Shown: piece after piece, positions 23,647 through 35,194 of the stretch | How the letters are laid out: every line of letters starts with the position of its first letter | Numbering within the stretch: position 1 is the first letter of the stretch | DNA from: Sesamum alatum | Taxonomy: Eukaryota; Streptophyta; Magnoliopsida; Lamiales; Pedaliaceae | Assembly: GCA_034509735.1 (NCBI GenBank) | Contig: JACGWO010000005.1 | Span: forward strand, 19,829,264 to 19,893,263 | Reading direction: 5' to 3' | DNA length: 64,000 nt | Notes under the pieces: model-generated | Database searches by the model: none | What the model saw: the letters and a program-made list of their open reading frames with translations, nothing else | Told to the model about the DNA's origin: nothing | Program-made: the position numbers and the translations under genes

Positions 23647-23820
23647 TGATTTCCTAAATGTGTATAAGCAACTAGCTAGTAAACTAGCTACCAAGTAGTA
23701 TAGTAAGTATTGATCCCATGAGAATTTAACAAAATAATTACCAAAACTAGAACTAATCTCTAATTATCTGGCCGACCTAAAATCAAGTCATAGATTACTA
23801 CTATTGAGAGAAATTACTAA
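23647..23820 (-). repeat. Gypsy LTR, left part, split by CACTA insertion
   Basis: It begins TGAT and aligns with the LTR starts at 37615 and 55193 through words such as ACTAGCTA-CAAGTA and TATTGATCC. It continues at 33591 after the CACTA element. No gypsy internal DNA adjoins it, so it is best read as a solo LTR, in the same orientation as the two other copies. Confidence 0.75.
23818..23820. repeat. CACTA target duplication, left (TAA)
   Basis: TAA here equals TAA at 33588-33590. A 3-bp duplication is the CACTA hallmark. Confidence 0.9.
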
Positions 23821-23853
23821 CACTACAAAAAAATGCGGGAATTGTAATGGATA
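23821..23853 (+). repeat. CACTA terminal inverted repeat, left
   Basis: 33 bp, identical to the complement of 33555-33587 except for one base (position 25 of the repeat). Confidence 0.97.
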
Positions 23854-23875
23854 TAGGATGGGTTTTCTTGACTTT

Positions 23876-24560
23876 TGGAACGGTAAATAAATCACTGGAT
23901 TCATTTCGGCCGTGATTAGGAACGGTTATGGAACGTCATGCTATTCGTTGAAAGGAGCGGCATTCCTAATAATTAGGAACGGACATAAGGCAATCATTCC
24001 AATTTTAGAACTGTTTTTGGCATACAACGTTATTACCGTTCCTAATTACCTTTGTGTGTATAAAATTATAATTTGTGTATTTTGAACACCTTGTTAATAG
24101 TTGGAACGGTCACATTAAACATAAATTACGCCATTTGGAACGGTAATTAGAACATTATTTGGACTCGACAACATAAGTTGGAGATACATTTTTGCACTGT
24201 TTCTGGAATACGTCTTGGAACTGTCAACTATAAATTTGGGTTAGAGTTAGGAACGGTAAAAGGAACACAATTAGACCTTCTTTGCTAAGGAACCTAGGAA
24301 CGGATTTTGTAGTCCTATTTTGGAATACGACATTGGAACTGTTTTAGGTATCTTATTTAGAACAAAAACTGTACCACGAAATCATTGAATTTGGAATAAC
24401 TTTAGGAACGATCGTGCCCTAATTCGTTTTTATCCGCTTTTAGGAACGACTGTCACCTAATTTGGAATGTTTTTTTATACGGTCAGAGGAACGGTCACTT
24501 CATTAAACCGGACTACGGTTGGAATGGTAACCACGATTTATATGCGCTCCATGACCGTCA
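23876..24560. repeat. CACTA left subterminal repeat array (GGAACGGT)
   Basis: More than a dozen GGAACGGT or GGAACTGT-type words, in both orientations, are spread over 0.7 kb. In En/Spm-type elements such arrays bind the TNPA-class protein during excision. Confidence 0.85.
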
Positions 24561-24764
24561 AAATTACTATTCTTAAATAATGAATTATTAATTTTTTTAT
24601 AGTAATAATAATTATTATTAAAATATATATTAAATTCTTAATAATATTTTTGAATTTGGTTTTATAATTATTATTTAAATATGAAAAAATGCATAATTTC
24701 AAAATAAAAATTATATTAAATAAAAATATTATCCAATTTAATTACAAAATAAAAATTCCTAAAT

Positions 24765-26324
24765 CTACTCCCCGTCCCCCTCGTCCTGGTCCATATCGTC
24801 ATCGTCTGGAGGAGGGGGCTTTGTAGGAGGCCGTGACGGGCCGACAGCGGAGTTATTGGTCTGCAGGGTCTTTATCATACCCATCATATCCACCATCATC
24901 TCCTCTAGCCGAACCATGCGATCCTCCAAGTTCGATGCTGGCGGTGGTGATGGCGAGGTAACGGTCTGGCTGAGACCGTTACCCTCAGAACCAAGACTGA
25001 ATACCCGGCCCTTATTCTTGCCCTCGACTGCAGCCAGCCACAAGTCTTGCTCGGTCTGCGCCTCCGAGCCCTTTGATTCGGCGGGATGATCCCCAGGATT
25101 CGCCGTGGTTTGAGACTGGTGATCCTCTAACAACTTCTGGAACGTCTCCTACAAAAATAGTAAATTATTATTATTGTTATTTTCAAACATTAAAAAAATA
25201 AATTAGAAAAGGTAATTTTCAACTTACCGCCACCTCGGCTGCCCTCGGGCCGCTCCAACCGTCGTCAGCCTTCTTCTTGTAGCATCTGGAGAATAACTCC
25301 ATCTGCTTGACTGGCCGAGCGAGTTGCATCTCCTGTAAAAAGAAATGAGAAACAGTTATTAAAATTTTAATTCAATAATGATAAATACTTTTTATAAGAT
25401 AAAATTTCTTACCATCTTCCTCTTGTGCATACCGACGGAGGTAGAACCCTCGTGGTACACAGTAGAGGATGCGGCTGCGTTGGCGGAACGATTGGCCTTG
25501 TTCTTGGCATACTCGTCCTTGAACTCCTTGCTGTCCCAATAGAACAGGAGCTGCCGCCAGACTTTGTTCTCCAGCCAAAGAGGCTTCACCAGAGACTGTC
25601 TGGCGAGGACAAACTTCTTGCAGAGGAACTTCCCTGCAAACATGTGGAATATCTTGAACATGGACTCGTCGTCGCAGTCCCACCAGTACGTCATTTGTAT
25701 TAAAAAAATAAAGAAAATATATATATATTGTTAAAATATTTAATAGAAAATTTTAATTGATACCATTTAACTGAAATTAATGTTACCTTCAAACTCTCGA
25801 ACCAGAAATGCTGGTTCTCTGGCGGCACTTGGCGCAAACAACCCCAAGGATGGGGATAGTGTCCTTGCACCACCGCGTTCACGCGCTCGTGTATCTTCCA
25901 ATCAGCCTTAAAATTATATAATAATTAGTGTGACATAAAAATAATAATTTAAATTACAGAAATATTTAAAAAAATATACAACGTTACCTCGCGTCAGCGA
26001 GTGTGATATACTGGCGCACGGATGGTGGCGGGAGTGGTGGGGCAGGTGGGGGTGGTGGGGATGGGACAGCCCATGGACGGGCCGAATCTACCACCGGGCC
26101 GGGAGTAGATGGTCCGACAGCCTCCTCGTTGGGTGTAGTAGTACACGGATTGGGCTGCTGATCCGGCGTTGGTGCTGTAGGGGTCTGCTCTGTCGGTGGT
26201 GGTGGTGGGGTGGTCGGAATACTGCTTCCCCAGCCTGGGAAGCGACACCTACCGGCGGTATGAACGCTGAGCCAAGACCGCAGCCACATCCACCTCCTCG
26301 AGGTGGGAAATTCCGACCAAACAT
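24765..26324 (-). pseudogene. TNP1/TNPA-like second CACTA gene (Transposase_24 type), multi-exon
   Basis: Exons on the minus strand can be followed. 26324-25984 is a Gly/Pro-rich N-terminus; about 25882-25780 holds PPENQHFWFESLK; 25694-25410 reads DESMFKIFHMFAGK, FKDEYAKNKANRSA and HKRKM; about 25333-25230 holds RPVKQMELFSRCYKKK. The final exon, 25150-24765, ends in a Pro/Asp-rich tail with a short EDRMVRLEEMM helix. This order matches the plant Transposase_24 family carried by CACTA elements. In the family this protein is thought to bind the subterminal repeats. The splice sites are inferred, so whether the gene is intact is open; I label it pseudogene conservatively. Confidence 0.7.
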
Positions 26325-26359
26325 GATCTACATATTTTTTTAAAAAATATTAGTACCAA

Positions 26360-27240
26360 TATTTTCCTATATCCTTACAAAATATTATATGTAATTACGG
26401 TAATTACCACAAATTACAAAAAAATTACCAAAATTAATTGCCTATATTACAGAAAATTACCAAAAATTTCTTAAATTACAGAAAATTAACAAAATTTTCA
26501 CAAATTACAGAAAATTACCCAAATTAATTGCCCAAATTACAGCAAATTACCAAAAATTACTTCAATTATAGAAAAGTAACAAATTTTTCACAAATTACGT
26601 AAAATTACCAAATTAATTGCCTATATTATAGAAAATTACCAAAATTTTCTTAAATTAGAGAAAAATATCAAAATTTTCATAAATTATTGAAAATTTACAA
26701 AATTTTCAATAATTACAGAAAATTATCAAAATATCCCTAAATAACAGAAAATTACCCAAATTTTCATTAATTACAGAAAATTACCAAAATTTTCTTAAAA
26801 ATTACAGAAATATACCAAAAAATTTCATAAATTACAGAAAATTTACAAAATTTTCATTAGTCACGGAAAATTACCAAAATATCCCAAATAAAAGAAAATT
26901 ACCAAAATTTTCATTAATTACAGACAATGACCAAAATTTTCATAAATTACAGAAATATACCAAAATTTTCATAAATTACAGAAAATTTACAAAATTTTCA
27001 TCAATGATAGAAAATTACCAAAATATCCCTAAATAACAGAATATGACCAAAATTTTCATAAATTACAGGAACATACCAAAATTTTCATAAATTACAGAAA
27101 TTGCATAACTAATTTAGAAAAATCAACAATTACACAACATAAATACAATACAATTTACAATAATTTACAGAAAAGTTCAATAGTTACACATGAATTTGCA
27201 TTATTTATAGAAAAATTACATTAATTTTCAAAAATTACTT
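26360..27240. repeat. Degenerate minisatellite, unit about 29-30 bp
   Basis: The unit AAATTACAGAAAATTACCAAAATTTTCAT is repeated about 25-30 times with substitutions and small indels. It sits inside the CACTA element between the first exon of the second gene and its GC-rich upstream region. Confidence 0.9.
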
Positions 27241-27379
27241 AAATTACACAACTTACATTGACTAAAATGACATAAATTACAACAACATTACATACTAAAA
27301 TTACAAAAATGAGAGCATGAATCTTACATGCATTTGGGCACGGGCAAAAACAGGAAAAAAAAAAAAGAATCAAAATAGC

Positions 27380-27730
27380 ATTTTTGGAAACCCTACTTGG
27401 TAGTGGTGCAGTACGGCGGCGGCGAAGGAGGCTGTGGAGGCTGGTGGCGGAGGCTCTCGGCGGTGGAGGTTGGAGGCTGGAGACGGCGGAGGCTGGAGGC
27501 TCTCCGCGGTGGAGGCTGGTGGCAGAGGCTCTCAGGCGATGGAGGCTCAAGCAGTGGAGACTGGAGGCGGCGGCGCTGGCGGGGCAGATTTAGAGGGAAA
27601 GGGAGAGTTCGACGGAGAGAGAGAGACAGAGAGGGCGAGAGAGCGACGGAGAGAGAGAGACAGAGAGGGCGAAAGGAAGAGGAAGAAGGAAGGGGAAGGA
27701 AAATGGGAAAAAATCGGCCAAAGGCTGATT
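27380..27730. repeat. GC-rich GGAGGCTGG repeat and GAGA tract upstream of second CACTA gene
   Basis: Repeats of GGCTGGTGGCGGAGGCTCTC-like units are followed by a GAGAGAGACAGAGAGGGCGA tract. On the minus strand, 27550-27239 is an open Ser/Leu/Arg-rich frame that could be a 5' exon or leader of the second CACTA gene. Translations of both strands are low complexity, so I do not call a separate gene. Confidence 0.55.
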
Positions 27731-27739
27731 TTATATTAG

Positions 27740-29150
27740 AAATTAGGAACGGTCTTATTTGTACAGACCGTTCCTAGAAAAAATCCAAATATCAAAGACG
27801 ACGTCGTTATGCTATTAAAACGACGACGTTTTAAGACATAGCACTAACCATAAATTAACTAGGAACGGTCATGTAATATTGCATGTGTTCATAGTGTCGT
27901 TCCTAAAAACAAATACGACATTGTTTGCCTTTAAACGACGACGTTTTAAGACATAGCACTGATAATAATGTTACTAGGCTTGGTCATGTAATATTATGTG
28001 TGTTACTAGTGCCATTCCTACATACGAAAATGACGTCGTTTGATTAGCTGTATATAGTAACCGTTCCTAGTTCCATGTGGAACCATTCCTATATGTATTG
28101 CAATTTTTTTTTTATCTTCTTAGATAATAACTATAAATTAAGAAAAACATGTTCCGAACACTCATATGATTGAATAAATGTATGCAATTGGATATTTAAA
28201 GAATTTGAAAATATATAGTAATTTCAAAAAAATAGACTCACGTTCAGAATATGAAGTATATTTGTAAATTTATGTTTGTTAGTATTTCACAGATGTAACT
28301 ACCATCCTATATTGTTGTACTGCACGGCATAATCAGACTGTCAAAATTCCAATCAGACCGTTAGAAATGATATAACAGACAAAAGAATACATTATATGTA
28401 GTTTTGAAAAATTTCGGTGTACGGTTTTGGAGACATCATATCCGGTCAGTATACATCGTAATAAAAACAGTTGCATCCTTAAATTCGAGTTGTTGATTGA
28501 AAATCAGACCGTTGGATATCAATTCATATTCATAATCTTTTATGTGTTTAAAAACGGTGTGAATCCGGCTCACGGATGTTGAGATATCGTCAGAATTAAG
28601 CAAAATACACAATATAGTAACCAAATTTGGAACGATCGTAATTGCCTTAGGAACGGTTTGTAGCCATTTTCTCTAGGAATGGTTGACCATAAAAGGACTG
28701 CTCCAAAATTTGATTTTCCCACAAATTTTTCATTGGGCGCCAAACCAAAATATTGGACCGCACGTTGGAACGGTCGCCCAATTAATATGACCATTCCTAA
28801 TTCGAACTTGGAGCCTATTTTTCAGTAGGCGTCAATTGAAAAATTGTACCTAGAATAGGAATGGTCTTAGGTTTATACTGGCCGTTCCTAATTCAAATTT
28901 TCCTCATTTTTTTAAGTAGACGCCAAATTGAAAAATTGTACCTGTAATAGGAATGGTCGTAGGTAATTCTGACCGTTCCTAATACAAATTTTCCTCATTT
29001 TTTTTTGTTTGGCGTCTATTCAAAAAATTGTACCTGTAGTAGGAATGGTCGTAAGAAATTATGACCGTTCCTAATTCAAATTTGAGACTATTTTTTTTTT
29101 TTTTGCGCCTATTCAAAAAATTGTACTTGTAGTAGGAACGGTCGTACAAA
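27740..29150. repeat. Internal GGAACGGT array with two tandem-repeat systems
   Basis: The subterminal words recur here, in the middle of the CACTA element, often as facing pairs (AGGAATGGTC...GACCGTTCCT). Two tandem systems are visible: a 115-bp unit with CGACGACGTTTTAAGACATA at 27821 and 27936, and a 92-bp unit with AAATTGTACC at 28841, 28933, 29025 and 29118. The array lies upstream of the second gene and downstream of TNP2. Confidence 0.85.
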
Positions 29151-32100
29151 ATTTAATCTGATTTCTTAAAATAATAAAAATACATATATATAATACAATG
29201 CTTACAATAAGGTTAAACCAAAAATTAATGAGGGTGTGAATTTTTCTCTTCTTCGGACTCAGCATTGTCAAAGCTATATTCATCATCGGATTCATTGTCT
29301 GGTAGAGCTTTTTGAAGTTGACATCAACAATGCGATAACGAGGGTGTATCTTCATGCGTCTGATCGGATCGACCCAACGACAATTAAATAATATAATGTG
29401 CATGTCTGGAAAAAGTGGGTAATCTAACTGAATTATCTCTTCCAATATTCTGTAGAAGTCAGAATCTGTGTCTGTATATAATGGGCTTTTCACACAAACA
29501 CCACAATTCATTGTTGACTTGCCGACATTGTGACGTTCAATGTGGAAATTGAAGCCATTGATAAAGTAAGACGGCTATGTCGTAACTTCTGCTCTAGAGC
29601 TCCAATAATGCAACTTCAACAATTCGTCGTTTGTGTGATTCAATTTGGGTTTCACCTGCAATTCATCATATAGGAATTGAAATAATTACCTTACAAATTG
29701 AGCATATCGCATTTATAAGAAAGTGACACTTACACGATGCTTGAACCAATCCTTGAATTGTGTTGCCACTAGTTGATCAATTATCGGGTCCTCCGAATTG
29801 TGTTGCTCGAATAGTTCATTCAAGAATGACCTGTTACAGTAAAACTAATAATTATAAATATACATGTGAAATTGAAATGAAGGCTTTAGATAGTTAGATT
29901 TGTACAAGATACTTACTCGTAGTACGGTTCAACTACTTCACAATTACACAACACGTATGTCTCGATAACATGAAGTTCCTCACCGCTCAGACATCTCTTC
30001 TTAGAGGCTCCACTTGCTCGGCCTGGGTAATTGAAAATGGACCGTACTATTCGATCGTCGTTGCTCGTGAGATCATCATTCTGACCGGGTCTGCTTCGCT
30101 TGCAGAAATGTGCGGTTTGAAGTAGTGAGAGGAGAAAAGCCCAATTTCTTCGACAATATAAGCCTCTACAATTGATGCTTCGACGTGTGATTTGTTTTTT
30201 CACCTTCTTCTTCAAATCGCGTAGGAATCTATTCGTACGAGTATTTATTAAAATGCAAATTACTTGCCACATAAAAGTAATATATTTAACAATAGTTGAT
30301 TACCTCTCAAATGGGTACATCCACCTGTATTGCACGGGCCCAACGCGCGCCTCATATGGAAGATGTAGATGCTCCATTGAGTCGAAAAAAGGAGAAAATA
30401 TTTTCTCGACGTTGCACAGGATGACGGCCACACTATCCTCCAATTCTTTTACCTTGGCCACATGTAGTGTTGTTGAGCATCGGATCTGGAATAGAAGGCC
30501 CACTTCAGTCAACGCCCCCCACACGTGCTTTGGAAGCATTTCACGGAAGGCAACTGAAATCAACTTCTGCATGAATACATGACAATCATGTCTCTTCATG
30601 TCGTGCATCCTTAACTCCTTCATGTCGATGCAACGGGGCAAGTTAGAGGCATACCAATCAGGAAACCTAAGACAACGAATCCACTCATATATCTTTTTCT
30701 TTTGATCCTTCGTCAGTGTATATACCGCTTTGGGCATCACGTTCGGTCTCCTTTCGTCCACCTCTAGCTCTGGCCAATTACATATGATCTTGAGATCCTT
30801 TCGTACATTCAGATTGTCCTTCGTTTTCCCCTTGATGTCTATCACAGTATTGAATATATTATCAAACACATTCTTCTCAATATGCATGACATCAAGATTG
30901 TGTCGTATCAGATGCGCCCCCCAGTATTCAAGCTCCCAGAAGATGCTTTTCTTCGTCCACTTATGGTCGACACTGTAGCCTTCCAGTTCACTCAACGGTT
31001 GTTCGACTGCAATACTAAACGCATTGACACGGGTTCACATCTGTTCTCCCGTCAGCCTCAGACGTGCAACCTTCCTCTCCATTTGATTTTTAGTGAAGGT
31101 TTTCTTGTTCCTGTGATAAGGATGATCGGGTGGTAGGAACTGCCTGTGGTAGTCAAAATAAAATGCCTTCCAACCGTGCTGTAAATAGAATGCACGTGTG
31201 TTCTCCATACAAGCTGGACACTCCATAACACCGGCGGTACTCCATCTAGAGGCCATCCCATAAGCAGGAAGGTCGTTCACTGTCCACATCAATGCGGCCC
31301 GCATCATGAATGGCTGGTTTGTCACAGTGTCGTGCGTACATACACCCACATGCCATAAATTTTGCAACTCCTCGATCAACGGCTCCAAGTAGACATCGAC
31401 AAGACGTTTGGGATTCGATGGGCAGGGATCACCATTGTTAAGAACATATACTCAGACTTCATGCATATTCCCGATGGGAGATTGTACGGTGTAAGTATCA
31501 CGGGCCAACATGAGTAAGTTTTACCATACTGGCCGTGCATGCAAACCCATATGTGCACAACCCAAGTCTAACATTACGAGGCTCAGCTGCAAAATCAGGA
31601 TACGCCTGGTCAAAATGCTTCCAAGCCTCTGCATCAGACGAATGACACATGGATTCTTCCTCCATCTATTGGCTTACATGCCAAGTCATATGCTCTATTG
31701 TGCCCTCCAACGCATACAACCTCCGCAGCCAAGGGGTAAGCGGTAGATATCTAAGAATAGCGTACGGGGACTTCTTGTCTCTAGGATTTCTGTCCCTGGT
31801 GGGCTTGTACCAAGCGTCTCCACAAAACTTGCAATATTCCAAATCAATATCGTTCTTCCAGTACAACATGCAACTATTTTTGCAAGCATCAATCTTCTGA
31901 ACTGTTAAACCCAATCCTCTTATCAATTTCTTCGTATTGTAATAATAGGCGGGAAAAGTGTGATCGCGGGGCATTACAGTATCAGTCCACTGGCATAAAC
32001 GATCATATGTATGCTCAGAAAAACCCCATTCGGCCTTGATATTCACCAAAGAAGCAATTGACGCCAATTGAAAGGTGGTGCAGCCGTTCCACAATGGTTG

Positions 32101-32643
32101 ATCCGTAACATGAACTACATCAAAAAAATGGTCTGACAAGCCAGATACATAATCATAGGGCCTCGAATCGTAATATGAACTAAGACCCACATCAGATGGA
32201 CAATACCGAGTACCATCATCAGCCGGTCCCTCCTGGTTATACGAAGACCAAAAAGACGGACCGGCGGCATCGAATACCATCCTCTACACCCAATCCATCT
32301 GAGCCGCATCACCCCAATGCGAACTACCCTCCTTCTGAATGGGTGGCGTTTGCTACTGCTGCACGGGGGGTGTTGTCAATGCTTCCAAGTATTCCTGCAC
32401 CCTCTCCTCACCATGTGAAATCCAATTATAATATTTTGGCATAAACCCTTTCACACACAAGTCAAAATTTACCTCGTCTGGTGTTTTGAATCGTTCGTTT
32501 TTGCACTTCCGGCAGGGACACCTAATCTTCTCCCCGTCCATATATGCACGCTGAGATTGGGCCCATTCTAAAAGTGTTGTAACACCATCCTCAGAATCCG
32601 GCATCACACCCAGCACGTCGCGATCGTACATCCATCTTCTCAA
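29113..32643 (-). pseudogene. TNP2-like CACTA transposase, multi-exon, frameshifted
   Basis: This is the catalytic transposase of CACTA elements. In order on the minus strand: Transpos_assoc domain (32643-32353, RRWMYDRDV, with CPCRKCKN); Transposase_21/TNP2 core (32280-31035, with KDKKSPYAILRYLPLTPWLRRLY-type and VNDLPAYGMASRWS blocks); LDVMHIEKNVFDN (about 30900); DUF4218 (to about 30300, ending PVQYRWMYPFER); a NYPGRASGASKKR block (about 30000); and a DUF4216-like end (29511-29113). Short introns are likely, for example 30301-30225. Frame breaks are visible near 31412 (one base short) and at a T6 run at 30195-30200 (one extra base), so the protein is probably not made whole. Confidence 0.88.
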
Positions 32644-32929
32644 CTATCTTCACATGATTAGTCATACATACAAGCAATTCATAATAGTAATTAAATGAGG
32701 AGATATATATATATATATATATATATATAACTAACCATTACAGAATTTCAACTTCTTACCTGAGCAAAACACCTATCAATATCAATGCAAAATTCCTGCA
32801 GATAATTGATATGTTCGATTTTACGTATAAAGAATCAACAGGGGGAGTTAGAACAAATAAGTTGAAGAGTAATTATAAGAACAATGAGAATGAAGGGGGA
32901 CATATATATGAAAAAATATTGGAACGAGC

Positions 32930-33554
32930 ATTGGAATATTATTTTGCACAGTCAACTAGCCGTTGAAATATAGCCGTTGGTCCAGCTTTAGGAACGGTCG
33001 CTAGAACGAATGTAAAAATGGTAATATTACCGTTGTAATATAGCCGTTCTGTCATATTAGGAATGGGATTAGTCACACATAATCGTTCATGTAAACCGCC
33101 TGTTCCTAATTGGAGCACAATTGGGAACGGTTTTTGTAACAACAATGAATTTCCTAAATACCCACAATTTGGAACGGTCATTGCATTACATTGTTCGCTC
33201 ATGGCGTAAAAGGGTCTCATTTAGCACTACACATTGGAACGGTGGAGCAACCGTTCCAAATAGACCCGAGCTTTGGACCACGTATAGGAACGGTACGTTT
33301 TCTCGGTCAACTAACCATTCCGATTTTCACGGATGTGTTCCACATTGATTACCAAAATATAATCGGTTTCATTTTTGGAACGGTATTGGTTTACATATTG
33401 GCACACATATGTTGGCACACAAATAGGAACGGTCTTGCCGTTCCAACACGTTTGGACTATCATTAATGCGAAAGTGACGTTATCAACCGTTTTTCGTTCC
33501 AAAACAGTTCCATTTACCGTTCCTATTTGGAACGGTATTTGGAACGGTCGTTTG
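32930..33554. repeat. CACTA right subterminal repeat array (GGAACGGT)
   Basis: Dense GGAACGGT and ACCGTTCC words mirror the left array. The (TA)n run at 32702-32729 lies just inside it, in an intron-like region upstream of the TNP2 start. Confidence 0.85.
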
Positions 33555-33587
33555 TATCCATTCCAATTCCCGCATTTTTTTGTAGTG
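33555..33587 (-). repeat. CACTA terminal inverted repeat, right
   Basis: Partner of the left repeat. It ends TTTTTTTGTAGTG at the element edge. Confidence 0.97.
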
Positions 33588-33590
33588 TAA
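33588..33590. repeat. CACTA target duplication, right (TAA)
   Basis: The matching copy of the duplication directly follows the terminal GTAGTG. Confidence 0.9.
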
Positions 33591-34400
33591 AAATACTATG
33601 ACAAACGAACAAGTTGGAGAAAATTCAGGGTGGATGAGATGCTAAGTCTACCGGTCCACCTAATCGATCCAATGGGTGCAATATCAACGGATTAATCTAA
33701 CAAGTAAATATCTTCATAAGTTCAGTTTTTTTTTTGTTTTAAGTTAATCTGATATACTTTTCCAAGCTATATCATACCTATTATTACCAAGGAAATAGTG
33801 GATTCCTCCTTTCTAAAACTCGTGAAATAATGCATTAAAATCTGTGAAAAATCTGTGTAACCAGATAAATCATGCATATATACGCCTACATATCATTCGA
33901 TTCACACCATGATTACCCTGTCCACTGTGTAGAATTTCCTTCCAGTTCATCAACATAATTAAATCAATCTAAAAGGTGATCAAACTCTCAAATTATAAAC
34001 AAGCACAATAGTTCATGGGCATATGAAAATAAAATTATAGATTAATCCAAAAAAAAAATATTCAAAAACATTGTCTTAGGTACGCTTCCCAAAGACTCGG
34101 CAAAAAGTTAATCAGTTCATAGTAACTAAATCTTAAAGAAAGAAAGAAAATTTAGAAAAACTCATGGAATAGATAATTGGGGTAGAAAGTTTGTCACTCC
34201 GGTACCAGATCCTCTTCTCCATGTGTCTCCCGTTCTTCTACCTTGCTTGGACGTGTGAATCAATGTTTTCTCCAGCAAAATAGCTAACCCTTGCTTCCTT
34301 TGATGACTTCTTCCTATTATACTATTTCCTAATTATGGTAGAAAAGGACAAGAATCATCATACAATCAATATCTTTTTCCTTTCTTCCTAATCTATTTCC
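33591..34400 (-). repeat. Gypsy LTR, right part, after CACTA insertion
   Basis: It resumes the LTR alignment: TTGGAGAAAATTCAG..., GAGATGCTAAG, CTAATCGATCCAAT and GTCACTCCGGTACCAGATC all have counterparts at 37815-38410 and 55390-55990. The match fades after about 34370, and the outer end was not fixed. Confidence 0.7.
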
Positions 34401-34716
34401 TGCCAAAATTCTAAGAAAAAATACCAGGAAACAAGTGGTCTCACATAATATTTTAAATCAACAAATAAGTGAAAAAATCCCTAATTTTCGCCAAACTGCA
34501 AATTTGTTAATCCGTGGACACGAGTTAAACTAACTGAGCTTTTTTCAATTGAATTTTTGATAACCTATACCTGAACCGGTGGTTCACTTTAGTACGTAAT
34601 GGGAACGAGAACGAAACATGCCACTGAAAAACTCTATTGTGATAAAGATGGACTATCAAGAATGTAGAGGAAGTAGGATGGGCATGCAGTTGGTCAAATG
34701 AGAAATATTAATAATT

Positions 34717-34947
34717 GGAAAAAATGCAATTACCCCTTTGTGGTATGCAAAATATGCAAAAAATCCCCTGTGAAAAAATAAATAGCAATTTATCCCCTGT
34801 ATTTTAAAAAATAGAGCAAAAAACCTCCTGTGAAAGGGTTGTTTGCTGCATTTTGAATAACATAGGGGGGTAAATTACTAGTTATTTTGTCAGAGGGGGG
34901 TAGTTGCTTTTTTTGATTAATACAGGGAGATAAATTATATTTAACCC
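34717..34947. mobile_element. Mutator-type MITE, 231 bp
   Basis: It is flanked by a perfect 10-bp duplication, ATTAATAATT, at 34707-34716 and 34948-34957. The ends are imperfect inverted repeats (GG-AAAAATGCAATTACCCC against GGGTTAAATATAATTTATCTCCC). It carries ACCCC...TGTG-type homopolymer-rich ends, like the larger element at 44502-45440. A duplication of 9-11 bp points to the Mutator superfamily. Confidence 0.8.
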
Positions 34948-35123
34948 ATTAATAATTATATCAAATTTAAGGGGAGTTGGTTGTAATTTGTACATATATA
35001 TTAACTATATACTACAAGATGCAAAACTAGTTGAAATGTCAAAATCCAATTCCATTTCCATAGATTATATGTTAGACTTGTCAGTGTTTTAAAAAGTGAG
35101 AGGACATACGACTCCCTGTCTCT

Positions 35124-35130
35124 ATATAAA
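35124..35130 (+). promoter_or_regulatory. TATA box of the OFP gene
   Basis: TATATAA lies 65-71 bp before the chosen ATG. This leaves a short leader that fits a plant core promoter. Confidence 0.75.
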
Positions 35131-35194
35131 CCTGATCAGATCTTCATTTTATCATACTACAAGTCTACACCCACAAACTCAAAAACAGACAACA

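Larger units (their letters stand above)
23821..33587 (-). mobile_element. CACTA (En/Spm) DNA transposon, 9767 bp, structurally complete
   Basis: The ends are CACTACAAAAAAATGCGGGA... and its inverted copy, 33 bp long with one mismatch. They are flanked by a TAA duplication (23818-23820 and 33588-33590). Both ends carry arrays of GGAACGGT words in both orientations. Two minus-strand gene regions lie inside: a TNP2-like transposase (29113-32643) and a second Transposase_24/TNP1-like gene (24765-26324). The TNP2 frame has indels, so the element is probably no longer autonomous. It is inserted in a gypsy LTR. Confidence 0.96.

Noticed and set aside
27384..27777. Gly/Arg-rich frames on the plus strand
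   Set aside because: They are translations of GGAGGCTGG and GAGAGA repeats. The CACTA genes are on the minus strand.
32702..32729. (TA)n run as a functional element
   Set aside because: It is a simple microsatellite in an intron-like part of the CACTA transposase gene.
35096..35194. Upstream ATG extending the OFP frame by 33 codons
   Set aside because: It lies before the TATA box at 35124-35130, and the extension is not OFP-like. The ATG at 35195 has the better context and gives the conserved N-terminus.
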